This document shows positions 43,218-53,534 of a stretch of DNA of 64,000 nt, piece after piece. The stretch is from contig JAHGAU010000014.1 in assembly GCA_019925105.1 (NCBI GenBank), forward strand, positions 620,001-684,000. Reading direction: 5' to 3'. This DNA is from Niebla homalea (taxonomy: Eukaryota > Ascomycota > Lecanoromycetes > Lecanorales > Ramalinaceae). The notes under the pieces were generated by a model, which ran no database searches, was not told where the DNA came from, and saw only the letters and a program-made list of their open reading frames with translations. Every line of letters starts with the position of its first letter. Within the stretch, counting starts at the first letter, position 1. A program made the translations under genes and the position numbers.

Positions 43218-44913
43218 TCAAGGTACATGTTGTGTGAGTGCTTCTATGAACGCCCATCTTCGATCACCCACGAGCCTCTCCTCCTTCATACCTTGGAGCT
43301 CTTGCAGACTTAAAGTTCCGTATTTCTGTACCAAGCTTGTCAAAGAATATGACTCGGAATCTCGGACAGTCCGCACGAAAGCTGTCTTTACCTCGATCTC
43401 GATCGCAAAATCTGGAAGATTTCCAAGATTCTCTTGCAAAGATAAGGCCTTTCTGGCAGCGTTGTAATATACATACGCATTTCCGATCAAGGTCGGTTCG
43501 CTCTTAGATGAGACGCCATAGTTGAGCGGCGGCTCTCCAAGCCTTGTTCGAAGAAGTTCGCAGTCTCCGCGAGAGACATGGATCCGGACCAAATTTTTGA
43601 CGCCGGGGATTCTTGAGGCGGTCGAGTAGTTATCAAGCGCCGCGGTGATATGTTTCCACCTGATTCGGCCGAAAAGTTGCATTTCGTCATTCGAAATAGA
43701 TGGGTTGGTATTGAGCAACCTATCCTCAAGACTCGTATTGAAGTCAATGTGAGAGTCGGCAACCATGCATAGTGCTTCCGCATCATTATTCAGATCGACG
43801 AGGGTCTCAGACATTGCAATTGATGAGTTGAATTCGTCTTCAAAGCCGGAAACCGCCGTATAACCAAGACGAAATCGGGCAATGGCGAAGGCACAAAGAA
43901 ATCCAATATTGCCCATCACGGCTTCTCTGGCGCTCTCGGCCTTTTGGGACCAAACATTGACTCTATTCTTCAGCTCTGACGTATAGATCTTTTCAATCAT
44001 CTCCAAATTATTCGCGATGTTTACGAATTGGAAACTACACAAAAGCTTCAGCATGTCTAGTTGAGCCAAAGAGGTGTCCAGAAGCGACTCAGCACTTATG
44101 GGCTCCACGATTGCGGCCCATGTTTCCTCTTCGATCATTTCCGAGGTATCAAGTCCGCCGGACCTTGGATCCCTTTCGATGTCGCTTTCATCTCGCTGAC
44201 GCTCCTCGAATCCCTGTTGCAGCTGCGAAAACTGGGCTTCCTGGATCCGAAAGCACCTTTCCAAAAATGAGAGCGCTCTCTGCAGCAATTCCGGAGGACT
44301 TTCGTCTGGAGACCTGTCCTCGATCACAGCATCGTGGTTGGTTTCGGCGAGGCTCGAGCAGACTTGGGCAAAATTGCTGTTTTAGGTATAAGTACAATTG
44401 TTGAAATATGAGACGGAAGGGACAGACAATAATACATCTGCATTCTCTTGCTCAATGTTCAACGCAACACGATGAGACGCAGCGGCGACCTTTAGGAGAC
44501 TGATATAAGAGCTACCTAGCTGCGCAGTGAAAGCGGGCTGTTGAGTAATGTCATACTCGAGTCGAGCTCTGCATATTCTCAACATGGCAAAACGGTCTCG
44601 GGTGGGCGTCTTACTTATTATAGGCCAGATCCAGTGAGTTGGGGAATAGCTTTGCACCGATCCCATATTTGTCGATTGCTTTGCGGAAGAATCTCAGGGA
44701 TTTAACAGAATCGCCGGCGCGCCACTTCTCTCCAGCTTCCTCGAGTTCGACGCCGGCTGTGGGATATAGACTTATCAGACAAATTCCAAGGTCGGACTCC
44801 TTGATCAACGCCTTACCCTGAAGGAATTCATCTGCAGTCTCTGGCTCGTTTAGACACTGGCGTTGTGCTGATCTTTTCTTGGGAAAGGTTGATTGCGGTC
44901 GTTTTGGGGCCAT
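43218..44913 (-). CDS. TPR-like protein (UPF0656-type)
   Basis: Exons 44913-44615, 44568-44428 and 44376-43218 encode 532 aa; introns are 46 and 51 nt. The N-terminus is basic (MAPKRPQSTFPKKRSAQRQ). A helical-repeat segment follows (GEKWRAGDSVKSLRFFRKAI, FPNSLDLAYNKARLEYD, ADVLFNFAQVCSSLAET). The rest is helical and shows further repeat-like pairs (AFAIARFRLGY, YVYYNAARKALSL). The layout resembles the fungal TPR family sometimes called UPF0656, whose role I do not know. The assignment rests on the FPNSLDLAYNKAR motif and is moderate. It ends 135 bp from the convergent Nnf1 stop. Confidence 0.85.
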
Positions 44914-45586
44914 GGCAGCTTTCCTGTAGGTCGAATTTCACGGCTTGCAATCTATCCAAATCCGGCGCAGCAAGACCGTAATATTGTGGCAATGCACGAG
45001 AACGAATCAAGAGGACATGCAATCCAATTGTCGATTGATGTAAAGTAAGTCCGGGTGTTCAAGTGATACATGATCTAGATGGATCGAAGGGAACATTTGC
45101 AACCTGCGTGACATGGATCCGATCTTTATGAGCGAGCTCGAAGCTCAGTCGATATTATCAATCCAATTTTATATTGAGTAAAATATCGGAGGCCTGAGTC
45201 TACGCCGACCGCCACAGGCGCCTCGTTAGAAGTGGTATGGCGCCGAATTTAGGTCCTTAGGTGTTTTATGTAAAGGTTACGTCATCCGCGATACGTCTTC
45301 CCTCATGGTGTAGCAACAGCTTTCTGCAAACCTCGGATACATATCATGGGTCCAATGAAGCTCCGAAACCATCACGTATTGCTCAACTCATGTTGTTTGA
45401 CACATGACATTTGACACTCCGGTCCAGTAGAGTTGAAGGTGAAATAAATCCGCTGTGGTAAAGGACCAGGACATATTCAAACCCCACTTCCAATCAAATT
45501 CCCCACCGCTGTCCGCCGTCCGCTGTATGCCCAGTCTTCCGACTTCCTGGGTATACTGAAATTATCATAATTCATATCGATCCAAA
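44914..45586. other. Divergent intergenic region
   Basis: About 670 bp between the TPR-like gene (minus) and 6-phosphogluconolactonase (plus), expected to hold both promoters. No specific element was identified. Confidence 0.5.
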
Positions 45587-46378
45587 ATGGGTCAGCAACC
45601 CAATCTCTATGCTTTTGCAGATCCCAATAAGCTTGCACAAGCTTTACGCACATACATCCAGCGTTGTCAAAGCGCGGGCCTCGACCGACACGGGGCGTTC
45701 AAAGTCGCCGTCTCAGGCGGATCGCTCCCCAAAATACTTGCCAAAGCTCTACTTGCGCCAGGAGACGGCTCGCCTACCGACAGAGTTGACTTCTCCAAAT
45801 GGGAAATCTTCTTTGCCGATGAACGCGCTGTCCCCCTCGATCACCCGGACAGTAATTACAAATCACTCAAGGATGAGCTCCTCGACCAGATACCGACCGC
45901 GCTGGGGAGCCCGACTGTCCACACGATCGACACGCAGTACATGGACGATGTTCAGGAAATGGCCGATCAATATCAGGACGCTCTGATGAAGTCTTTTGCC
46001 GCTAAGGATAGCGTCAAATTGCCCATCTTCGATTTACTGCTTCTGGGATGCGGCCCAGACGGACACACGTGCTCTTTGTTCCCTAATCACGAGCTGTTGC
46101 GCGAGTCTGACGCATGGGTCGCTGCGATTGAGGACAGTCCGAAGCCCCCGCCTAAGCGGATAACCTTGACTCTGCCGGTGGTCACCCACGCGCTCAAGAT
46201 CGCCTTCGTGGCGACAGGCGACGGCAAGAAGGACATTCTGAGAGTCATACTCGACACCGAGGAAGGTCGAAGCTTACCGTGCGGCCTAGTGAACGAAGGT
46301 GGAGCCGAACGCGTGAGTTGGTTCACTGACCATGGTGCTGTAGAAGGCGTTGGCTTCCCGCGACGAGGTAGTCTATGA
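45587..46378 (+). CDS. 6-phosphogluconolactonase
   Basis: An unspliced 263-aa frame, the usual length. Family motifs in order: FKVAVSGGSLPKIL, WEIFFADERAVPLDHPDSNY, LLLLGCGPDGHTCSLFPNH, PPPKRITLTLPVV, and a C-terminal VSWFTDHGAVEGV. It hydrolyses 6-phosphogluconolactone to 6-phosphogluconate in the oxidative pentose phosphate pathway, in the cytosol. The last residues (RRGSL) are a short basic tail. The absence of introns is normal for this enzyme in many ascomycetes. Confidence 0.97.
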   Translation: MGQQPNLYAFADPNKLAQALRTYIQRCQSAGLDRHGAFKVAVSGGSLPKILAKALLAPGDGSPTDRVDFSKWEIFFADERAVPLDHPDSNYKSLKDELLDQIPTALGSPTVHTIDTQYMDDVQEMADQYQDALMKSFAAKDSVKLPIFDLLLLGCGPDGHTCSLFPNHELLRESDAWVAAIEDSPKPPPKRITLTLPVVTHALKIAFVATGDGKKDILRVILDTEEGRSLPCGLVNEGGAERVSWFTDHGAVEGVGFPRRGSL

Positions 46379-47868
46379 GGTCTGGATTGTCATGATGGGC
46401 ATGGTCGGACGCTGCTACACAACGAGCACGGAGATCCTGCAGTGATGCGAGAGGCATCTGTATAACAGACAGAGGCCCTGCGTCCTGCGTGGACCCACCA
46501 CTTCACAGGATCACCCTTGTTCAGCTTCGACTGATGAAGAAAGAAAAGAAGCTAGGCGCTTCCGCCACCTGTAAACTTCAGCATTCAACATCCCGTGGTC
46601 AAGTCTTTGCCTAGTTATAACCGTCTTCTGTAGCGTTCTTGCGGCTTTGATTGGCCAATCCAAGCTGTAAGCCGTCAAAGTTGGCTTCCCTGCACAACAG
46701 CATGTATTCGAAGTTGACATGAACGTTGACCTCTCAGTCATTTGTGATATACGCACGTGCGCACCCCTGACCGCTTTTTGAAGTCGTGGACGGTTTGTTG
46801 AAATCTTTCTGACAGCTCAAATCTGTATGCTAGCCGGGGGAGACTTCGATGGGTTTCAGCATTTGCTGTACCAGCGCTATGGTTCCACAATGCTTCATCG
46901 GGTAAGAGGCTTGACGTTATGTCACATTTACAGACTGTCGTCTTTTACGTTCCTCATACCGAGAGTGCTCGTGAGCCAACTGGTGGCTATTTTCTGCTCG
47001 ACCCTATTTTCGTTATTCGCATATCGCGTATTGCATTGGGCAGCAACGCCATCTTAAGCATGGACCCACACATTCGTTCCCAGCAGTAAAAATCCGAGCC
47101 CATTACGCGTGACACAAAGCTGCAGTTATGTCCTCATTGAACACACACCGTGGACCAACGAGCCTTTGGAAATAGCTAGAGACTCCTCAGAACCAGCGTT
47201 CAGTTGCCTACGGGATTGCCATGAGGAATTTATTTGCCCATAGGCGGTTGCCTCGAAGAAGGCAGTACGCCGACTCATTTCTGGCAGGGCTATGATTGAG
47301 CTAAAGGTCCATGCGTAGGGACTGAGCATTATGCTGAGCTGTTGCTACAATGTACATCCTATCATTGACAGTCTGTTCCCGATGCGTGAGCTCTAACGTC
47401 TCTCCTGGGCCAGCGAATGCTAACAAGGGTCTAATTGGCTGGACAGTTTAGACTGTCATAAAATTATCGTGCGAAAGGTCTAGCAAATGCAGGTCCAGTG
47501 CCTCCAGCCTTGAGTTCGATGGATCCACAGTACTCGGAACCATGCACAAGACCTTCATTGGCAGACTTCCGGTTGGCAGCCAATTCATAGCTGCTTTGAC
47601 CAAGCAGACTGATCTTGATCTCCATATAAGCTTTCCATACATTCCCTCTCTATTTGACTAGTGTCCTCCTCTGTCAAGGTCACTTCAACCAAAACAGAGC
47701 AATTTTCTCACAACAGCTACCCCTATTGCAATCTCTTCGAGCCTAACTGCCGAATGTCGAAACATATAAGACATTTGTACACCTTCCATCCGTGGTGTGG
47801 GCCCGGCACAGAGTTGGACTACGCCCACTACTACTCGTATCACTGGAGAGCTCTGAATCACATCGACA
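46379..47868. other. Intergenic
   Basis: About 1.5 kb between two same-strand genes. It contains a CACGTG at 46754-46759 in an alternating acgcacgtgcgc context. Frames of 60-80 codons are scattered on both strands with no recognisable features. An earlier 5' exon of the RRM gene cannot be excluded near 47,650-47,860. Confidence 0.45.
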
Positions 47869-49160
47869 ATGAGACTTGAAGCGAGGATAGTGCTGTCTAA
47901 TGTCAGTAGCCCATCGAGGAGTAACCTAGCTCTAGCAGCTCTTGACCATGTGGAACCACTAGCTACCAGAGAGACTGAAATATATCAAGAGAAGCAAGAA
48001 CTGGCAGCCTCTGAAAGACATTGTCCGGAACTGCATCGAAGAACATCCAAACGATCCGGCAAACATCGAGATAGTTGAAGACGGGCACGAGCTTTCCGCG
48101 CTTTGCCTTTTCAAAGAATCGAGATACGTGCAGGAGGCTTTTGGTAATCATGGCGAACCCACTTGAAACACCGGACTGACTCTATACAGAGGCCCTGCAA
48201 GGCAGGTTATGGGAAGGCAAGTGTCTGTCGGCCTGGCTCCTGGCACATAACAAGGAGCAGGATACTTCGTATATCCTCGCCGGGCCTGTAGATCCTCTTT
48301 CCGGGCGGTCCATACCAGTCCCAGGTCGAAGAGCGCCCCAGAACCATCTACGAAGCACGTCAAGATATCCATCCTGGTACCAACCAAGAGCGTCACCTGC
48401 CCGTCCGCTACCACCAATGTACCAGCAGCCTACCAGTATGAATGGGATGCTCCTCTCTGCACAATATGGGGCCTTGGAACCCCACGCTCTCGCTTTCGAT
48501 ACAGCTTCCAACGTCGAAAATGGAAGAGGCATCAACGCAAGTCATTCATCTTCGAGGCACACATTCGCCCGACCCGTGAGATCTTCGAGCCGATCCAGCA
48601 GCTCAACGACAACCTCTTCCGTCTTCTCGCAACCAACAGCGTCTTCGACGTGCTCTAGTCCGAAGTTCGTTCACTCCAAAGCAGATCAGGCAAAGTCCCC
48701 CCCTGGCAGCTACCATGAGCTCTCACCAGCTTCTGCTATGTCCTTGCCTACCCTGAGACAATACGTTTCCGGATGCCCAAATGGCAGTACGAGTGGGCAA
48801 ACCGTAGTGACTGCCAGGCTCATTGAGGACAGCGCTGTCATCTTGGAGAACTGGAACAATCACATCAACCAGTCCGTATTGTGGAGTTTTCTCATGGAAA
48901 ACATGTCTATCAATGAAGGAAACTTTGAGGTGCAACATGCAAAATCGAGCAAAGGGCGCATCCAGCTCGTTCTCCGATTCGAGACAAGCACTCTGGCTAA
49001 GCAAGCTATACAGAGTCTCTCATACGCTACCTTCTCAGGTTCAGCGATCAGAGTCGTTGCGGGTTGCATACCCTGTAGTGGGCAGGAGAAGGAGACAAGC
49101 GAACAGGGACAGGGCACAAAGGGAGGACCTGTCATATGCGATGGGTCTGTCATTGAATGA
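47869..49160 (+). CDS. RRM-domain RNA-binding protein
   Basis: Exons 47869-47901, 47963-48143 and 48190-49160 encode 394 aa. Joining the three exons gives an RRM-like fold at residues 5-95: ARIVLSNLPERLKY (strand 1), WQPLKDIVRNCIEEHP (helix 1), IEIVEDGHELSALCLF (strands 2-3) and YVQEAFEALQGRLWEGKCL (helix 2, strand 4). A Ser/Arg/Pro-rich linker follows. A second RRM-like half lies at about residues 270-360 (TVVTARLIEDS, VLWSFLMENMS, IQLVLRFETSTLAKQAIQSL, SAIRVVAG). No exact family is recognised. RNP aromatic residues are weak, so RNA binding is inferred. A further upstream exon is possible. Confidence 0.75.
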
Positions 49161-49600
49161 TCAAAGCGACATAATTTGGAATCTGCACTTTGATTGGAAA
49201 GTAGAGCATATGACAATCAAAGTAGGTGGAAGTATGAGGGAACAGCCAAAGGCAGCAGAAAAGCGTAAGCTCGAGACACAGATTTTTTAAATCTGCACCC
49301 AGGTACAGCTTCGGTAGAATCAATCACCTTTGCACTCATAATGAGATCCTCCAAAGCAATACCATATCGTGAAGAATATCCTGGACTACCAAGACTGTAA
49401 AGGTAAATGACCTTGGAGCAAACCAACTTAAGTAACGTGAACTCCACAGAGTCGAGCACTCTGATGTATGCTGATTTTGCGAAAAAAAATACATTGAGCA
49501 CCAGTCCAAGGACGTGCTTGTTGGCTTCTTAAAGCTCCAAGTCACCAAAAGTTGGCATATCTCACACCTGAACCTAGCTACCACCCCTAAGTCACTCCAA
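49161..49600. other. Convergent intergenic region
   Basis: About 440 bp between the 3' ends of the RRM gene and DPM2. No feature was recognised. Confidence 0.5.
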
Positions 49601-49990
49601 TCAACTCTTCTTCTTGCCCTTCTCGGCAGCCTTCGCCTTGGCCGTTTTTTTCCGATTACTCCGTATCATGACCACACCCAAGAAGCTACCCACGACCGCG
49701 GAGCCGATTAAGATCAAAATGACGGGTATGCGTATTGCCCAGACCCGCGGAGGGAAGTATGCGTGGAGGGGGTGGTCGGGATCGACGAAGGGCTGAGGAG
49801 GGAGATTTGAGCATTTGGAGGATTGTGATGTTGAGGGGGAAGGAAGACTCTACCATCAAGAGCGTCCATGTGGTGTAATATAAAAAGACAGTCGTTGCTA
49901 TAATGAGCATTGCCAGGCCGACGAGTTTGTCAAGCTGATTTTCTTTGCGTTAATGAAGCCAGAGGTGGAGAAGTCGAAGGAATGTACCAT
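49601..49990 (-). CDS. DPM2: Dolichol-phosphate mannosyltransferase subunit 2
   Basis: Exons 49990-49988, 49934-49854 and 49792-49601 encode 91 aa. The first coding exon is only the ATG: the donor GTACAT follows it directly, and a 53-nt intron leads to LDKLVGLAMLIIATT. Two membrane helices are visible (VGLAMLIIATTVFLYYTTWT and VWAIRIPVILILIGSAVVGS), joined by PFVDPDHPLHAYFPPR, the typical DPM2 loop. The C-terminus is Lys-rich with a KKKS end, fitting ER residence. DPM2 stabilises the catalytic Dpm1 at the ER membrane for synthesis of dolichol-phosphate mannose, used in N-glycans, O-mannose and GPI anchors. Confidence 0.93.
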
Positions 49991-50346
49991 GTTTGAAAAA
50001 AGGAGGGTGATCTGATTGATGTCAAGGGAATGAAAGACGACGCCTTTGCAAGTGGAAAAGCGCAATGATGCTGCTTCTTGGACCAGGGCTGTGGGAAAAG
50101 TCACGATCCTTTGCAGGCCGAGGGGGCCTTGGTCAGTGATCTTGATCGCAAGGGGCGGAAGCTTTCCGTCCGAAGCCTTTTTCTTGCACATTTTAGTCGA
50201 CCGAGGACGACGATAGTCAAATATTCAAATCTGGATGCAATCAACACAGACGTTCCACGTTGGAACCACCTTATGATCACCTGGGCTGTTGCTGACGTCC
50301 ATACATTCACACCACAGAACCTGATAACATCTTTGCACCTTCAACC
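49991..50346. other. Divergent promoter region (DPM2 / Cwc22)
   Basis: The 356 bp between the two start codons must include the 5' leader of DPM2 and both promoters. An open minus-strand frame of 97 codons across it is leader or intron sequence, not a separate gene. Confidence 0.45.
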
Positions 50347-52720
50347 ATGCTCTCGGCCGTGCGCCTGCCAACACCCCCCCCACCGGACGCATATCCGACT
50401 ACTTCTACCCTACCACAAAAGAGATCTCCACCGACACGTTCGCCATCTCCCGATCGTCGCAAGCTTGCTCCTGCTTCGCCTCCGCTAGAGCAGAATGGCC
50501 ATGGAGCACATTTCGAGAAAGCGATGGCCCGGGAGAGGGAACTAACAGAACGCTTCAAGAAAAGAAAACAAGCGCAGGCACCAAGGACGGAGGAAGAGAA
50601 GCAGGCGGCGGCCAAAAAAGAATACGACGAACTCTTGAACGCGAGGAGTGGAGGCAGATATGTGCCGCCAGCCCGGCTTAGGGAGCTGCAGCAACAGATC
50701 ACCGACAAAACGAGCAAGGAGTATCAACGCATGGCCTGGGAAGCTCTGAAGAAATCCATCAATGGCCTGATCAATAAAGTCAACTCGTCCAATATCAAGC
50801 ACATTGTGCCCGAACTGTTCGCTGAGAATCTCATCAGAGGCAAAGGTCTTTTCGCCCGCTCGGTCATGCGTGCCGCCGCCGCTAGCACCCCCTTCATACC
50901 CATCTATGCCTGCTTGGTGGCTATTGTGAACACCAAGCTCCCACAAGTGGGTGAGCTCTTGCTGCACAGACTGGTCTCGCAATTCAAGAAGGCGTTCAAG
51001 CGTAATGACAAAGCTGTCTGCCTCTCCTCTACCGCCTTCATTGCCCACCTCTGCAACTTTGGCGTTGTGAGCGAGCTGTTACCTGCCTACATCTTACTGC
51101 TACTTTTGAACAAACCAACAGACGATAGCGTCGAGATCGCAGTAGGTCTGACAAAGGAGGTTGGTGCGCACCTTGAAGAGAGCAATAAGGCTATTGCAAC
51201 CGTGGTTTACGATCAATTCCGCAACCTGCTCCACGAGGCAGACCTGGATAAGAGGCAGCAGTACGCCATCGAGGTTCTCTTCCAGATTCGTAAAGACCAG
51301 TACAAGGATAACCCAGCCGTACCTGAGGCTTTGGATATCTTGCCCGAAGAGGATCTTATCGAACATCGAATAGGGCTGGACGATGAGTTGAGCACGCAGG
51401 ACACTGCAAATATCTTCCGCTTCGATTCCGACTATGAAGAGAATGAAGCAGCCTACTCGAAACTTAAAGCGCAGATACTGGGAGAAGAGGAAGGTTCAGC
51501 CGATGAGGCCGAGTATGAGACAGGCTCCAGCTCAGATGATGAGGAGGACGTCAGAGAGAGGGAGTTGGAAATCAAGGATCAGACCAATCAAGACCTTGTG
51601 AACCTGCGGAGGACGATCTACCTCACTATCATGTCCAGTTCAACATTTGAAGAAGCCACGCACAAGTTGATGAAGATCAACTTGCCGCCGGAAAAGGAAG
51701 CTGAACTGGTCTCCATGCTGGTTGAGGTGTGCTGTCAGGAGAAGACCTACTCAAAATTGTACGTACACCTTTCATGTGCCGATGGGGAAGCTGCTAACAA
51801 TCTGTAGTCATGGATTGATTGGCGAGCGCCTAGCCAAGCTCAACCGTCTATGGACCGACTTGTTCGAGAGATCCTTCGCCGAAAACTATGAGACGATCCA
51901 TCGTAGGGAAACGAGCCAGCTCCGCAACAATGCAAAATTCTGGGGACACATGCTCTCAACCGACGCCCTATCTTGGCACGTTTTGTCCGTCATCTCGTTA
52001 AATGAAGAGGACACAACTTCCAGCTCGCGAATCTTCATCAAGATTCTTATCCAGGATATCGTAGAAGCGCTGGGAATGAAGGAGGTGCAGAAGAGGTTCA
52101 AGGATGAAATGATGAGGTCCTATTTCCAGGGCATCTTCCCAATGGATAGTCCGCGGAACACTCGCTTCTCTATCAACTACTTCACTAGCATCGGCATGGG
52201 AGGCTTGACAGCGGAGATGCGAGAGCAGCTGAAGAATGTGCCGAGGCCTGCACCAGTGATGCCTGCCCCGAAAGAGGAATCCGACTCCGAGTCTGTATCG
52301 AGCTACTCTTCGTATTCGTCATACACCGGGTCGTCGAGGTCATACTCACGGTCACGGTCACCTTCGCGGTCGAGGGGTCGCAGGGATCGAAGTGGAACGC
52401 CACCCCGCCGTCGACGTCAGTTTTCAAGGAGCAGGTCACGCACAGCTCCGGCACAAAGAAGGGAGCGCGGGGGAGAGCGCGGGGGAGAGCGCGGGGGAAA
52501 GCGCTCACTAAGCATCTCTGTGACGCCGCCTCGCAGGAATAGGGCAGGTGGCGGGCGTATAGGAATTAGAGGGGGAAGAGAGCGGGCACGATCCTTCACG
52601 CCCTCGGAATACTCGTCGCGCTCTCCGCCCCCAAGGGGCAATCGCCGAAGACGGAGCCCTTCATATTCGTCACGCAGTCCTACTCCGCCTCCCCGATCAG
52701 ACCGACGACGTCGCCCATGA
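50347..52720 (+). CDS. CWC22: Pre-mRNA-splicing factor Cwc22
   Basis: Exons 50347-51758 and 51808-52720 encode 774 aa; the 49-nt intron has a GCTAAC branch site. Order of parts: a disordered N-terminus; GGRYVPPARLR, the conserved lead-in; a MIF4G domain (about 125-320: WEALKKSINGLINKVNSSNI, ARSVMRAAAASTPFIPIYA); an acidic linker; and an MA3 domain (about 415-540: LRRTIYLTIMSSSTFEEATH, KFHGLIGERLAKLN). The C-terminus is an RS domain with SYSRSRSPSRSRGRR and a short ERGG repeat at 52462-52502. Cwc22 joins the spliceosome before the first catalytic step; in animals it also delivers eIF4A3 to form exon junction complexes. Confidence 0.97.
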
Positions 52721-53534
52721 ATGCATGAGCAACAGTATCGCGTTGGACAGCATAGGGTTAGCTTTGCTAATGTCTTGACATTGAAAGTATCAATTCCAAT
52801 AGAGTCTTGCACTTGAAGGAAAGAATCTTCATGCCGTTCTTGGAGTTCCAACTCCGCTCGGCGTATCGTCTGCATGAACCCCCACTTTGCGCTGCATGAC
52901 CCGCAGTAGAGCCCGAACCTTGGCCCGAAACGAACAGTTCCACGCCTCGACCCCCCTGTATCATCATATCATGAACCCCGCCCTGTAGCCTCGAGAGCTC
53001 TGACCCCTTAAGATGCCGACATCCTTTGGTATCTCACATTCCTAGAATTTGCTCTACTCGAAGCAATTGTGACCTGTCATATGTAAAGGAGCCTTTGAAT
53101 TGTGCTTCTTTCCGGGCCCAAGTGTTTGGCAAACAACAAATATTATTGTGGAAAGCGGGCTAACGGCCCAGGCATTTTCCCTTCAATAGCCGCGTCTGGC
53201 CTGCCACTCTACCAGAATCAAGGTACCTGCAACCAAGATCCAGGTACGAACAGCATAGACTACCAGAAGACCATCATTCCAAACAACTGTCTCAGACGAG
53301 GCATACCCTACTTTCTGCCGCACCTTTGAGTTGGCCATTGATAGCTCGTGACCCTTCATCACGAGCGGACCGTGTCATCCCTCGGACTTTCATCTTCAGG
53401 CTCCAGTACGAGTACCTAGGCCTGCGCTGAGCGCAGAGTAGCTTGAATTGCAAACCAAAAGCCCTCTATTCTTGATCAATCGAACAGTATATTCGCTCTT
53501 CGCCGAACCCTAGCATAAGATTCGACTTGGTTGA
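52721..53534. other. Intergenic
   Basis: About 810 bp between two same-strand genes. No RNA gene, repeat or supported ORF was seen. Confidence 0.5.
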
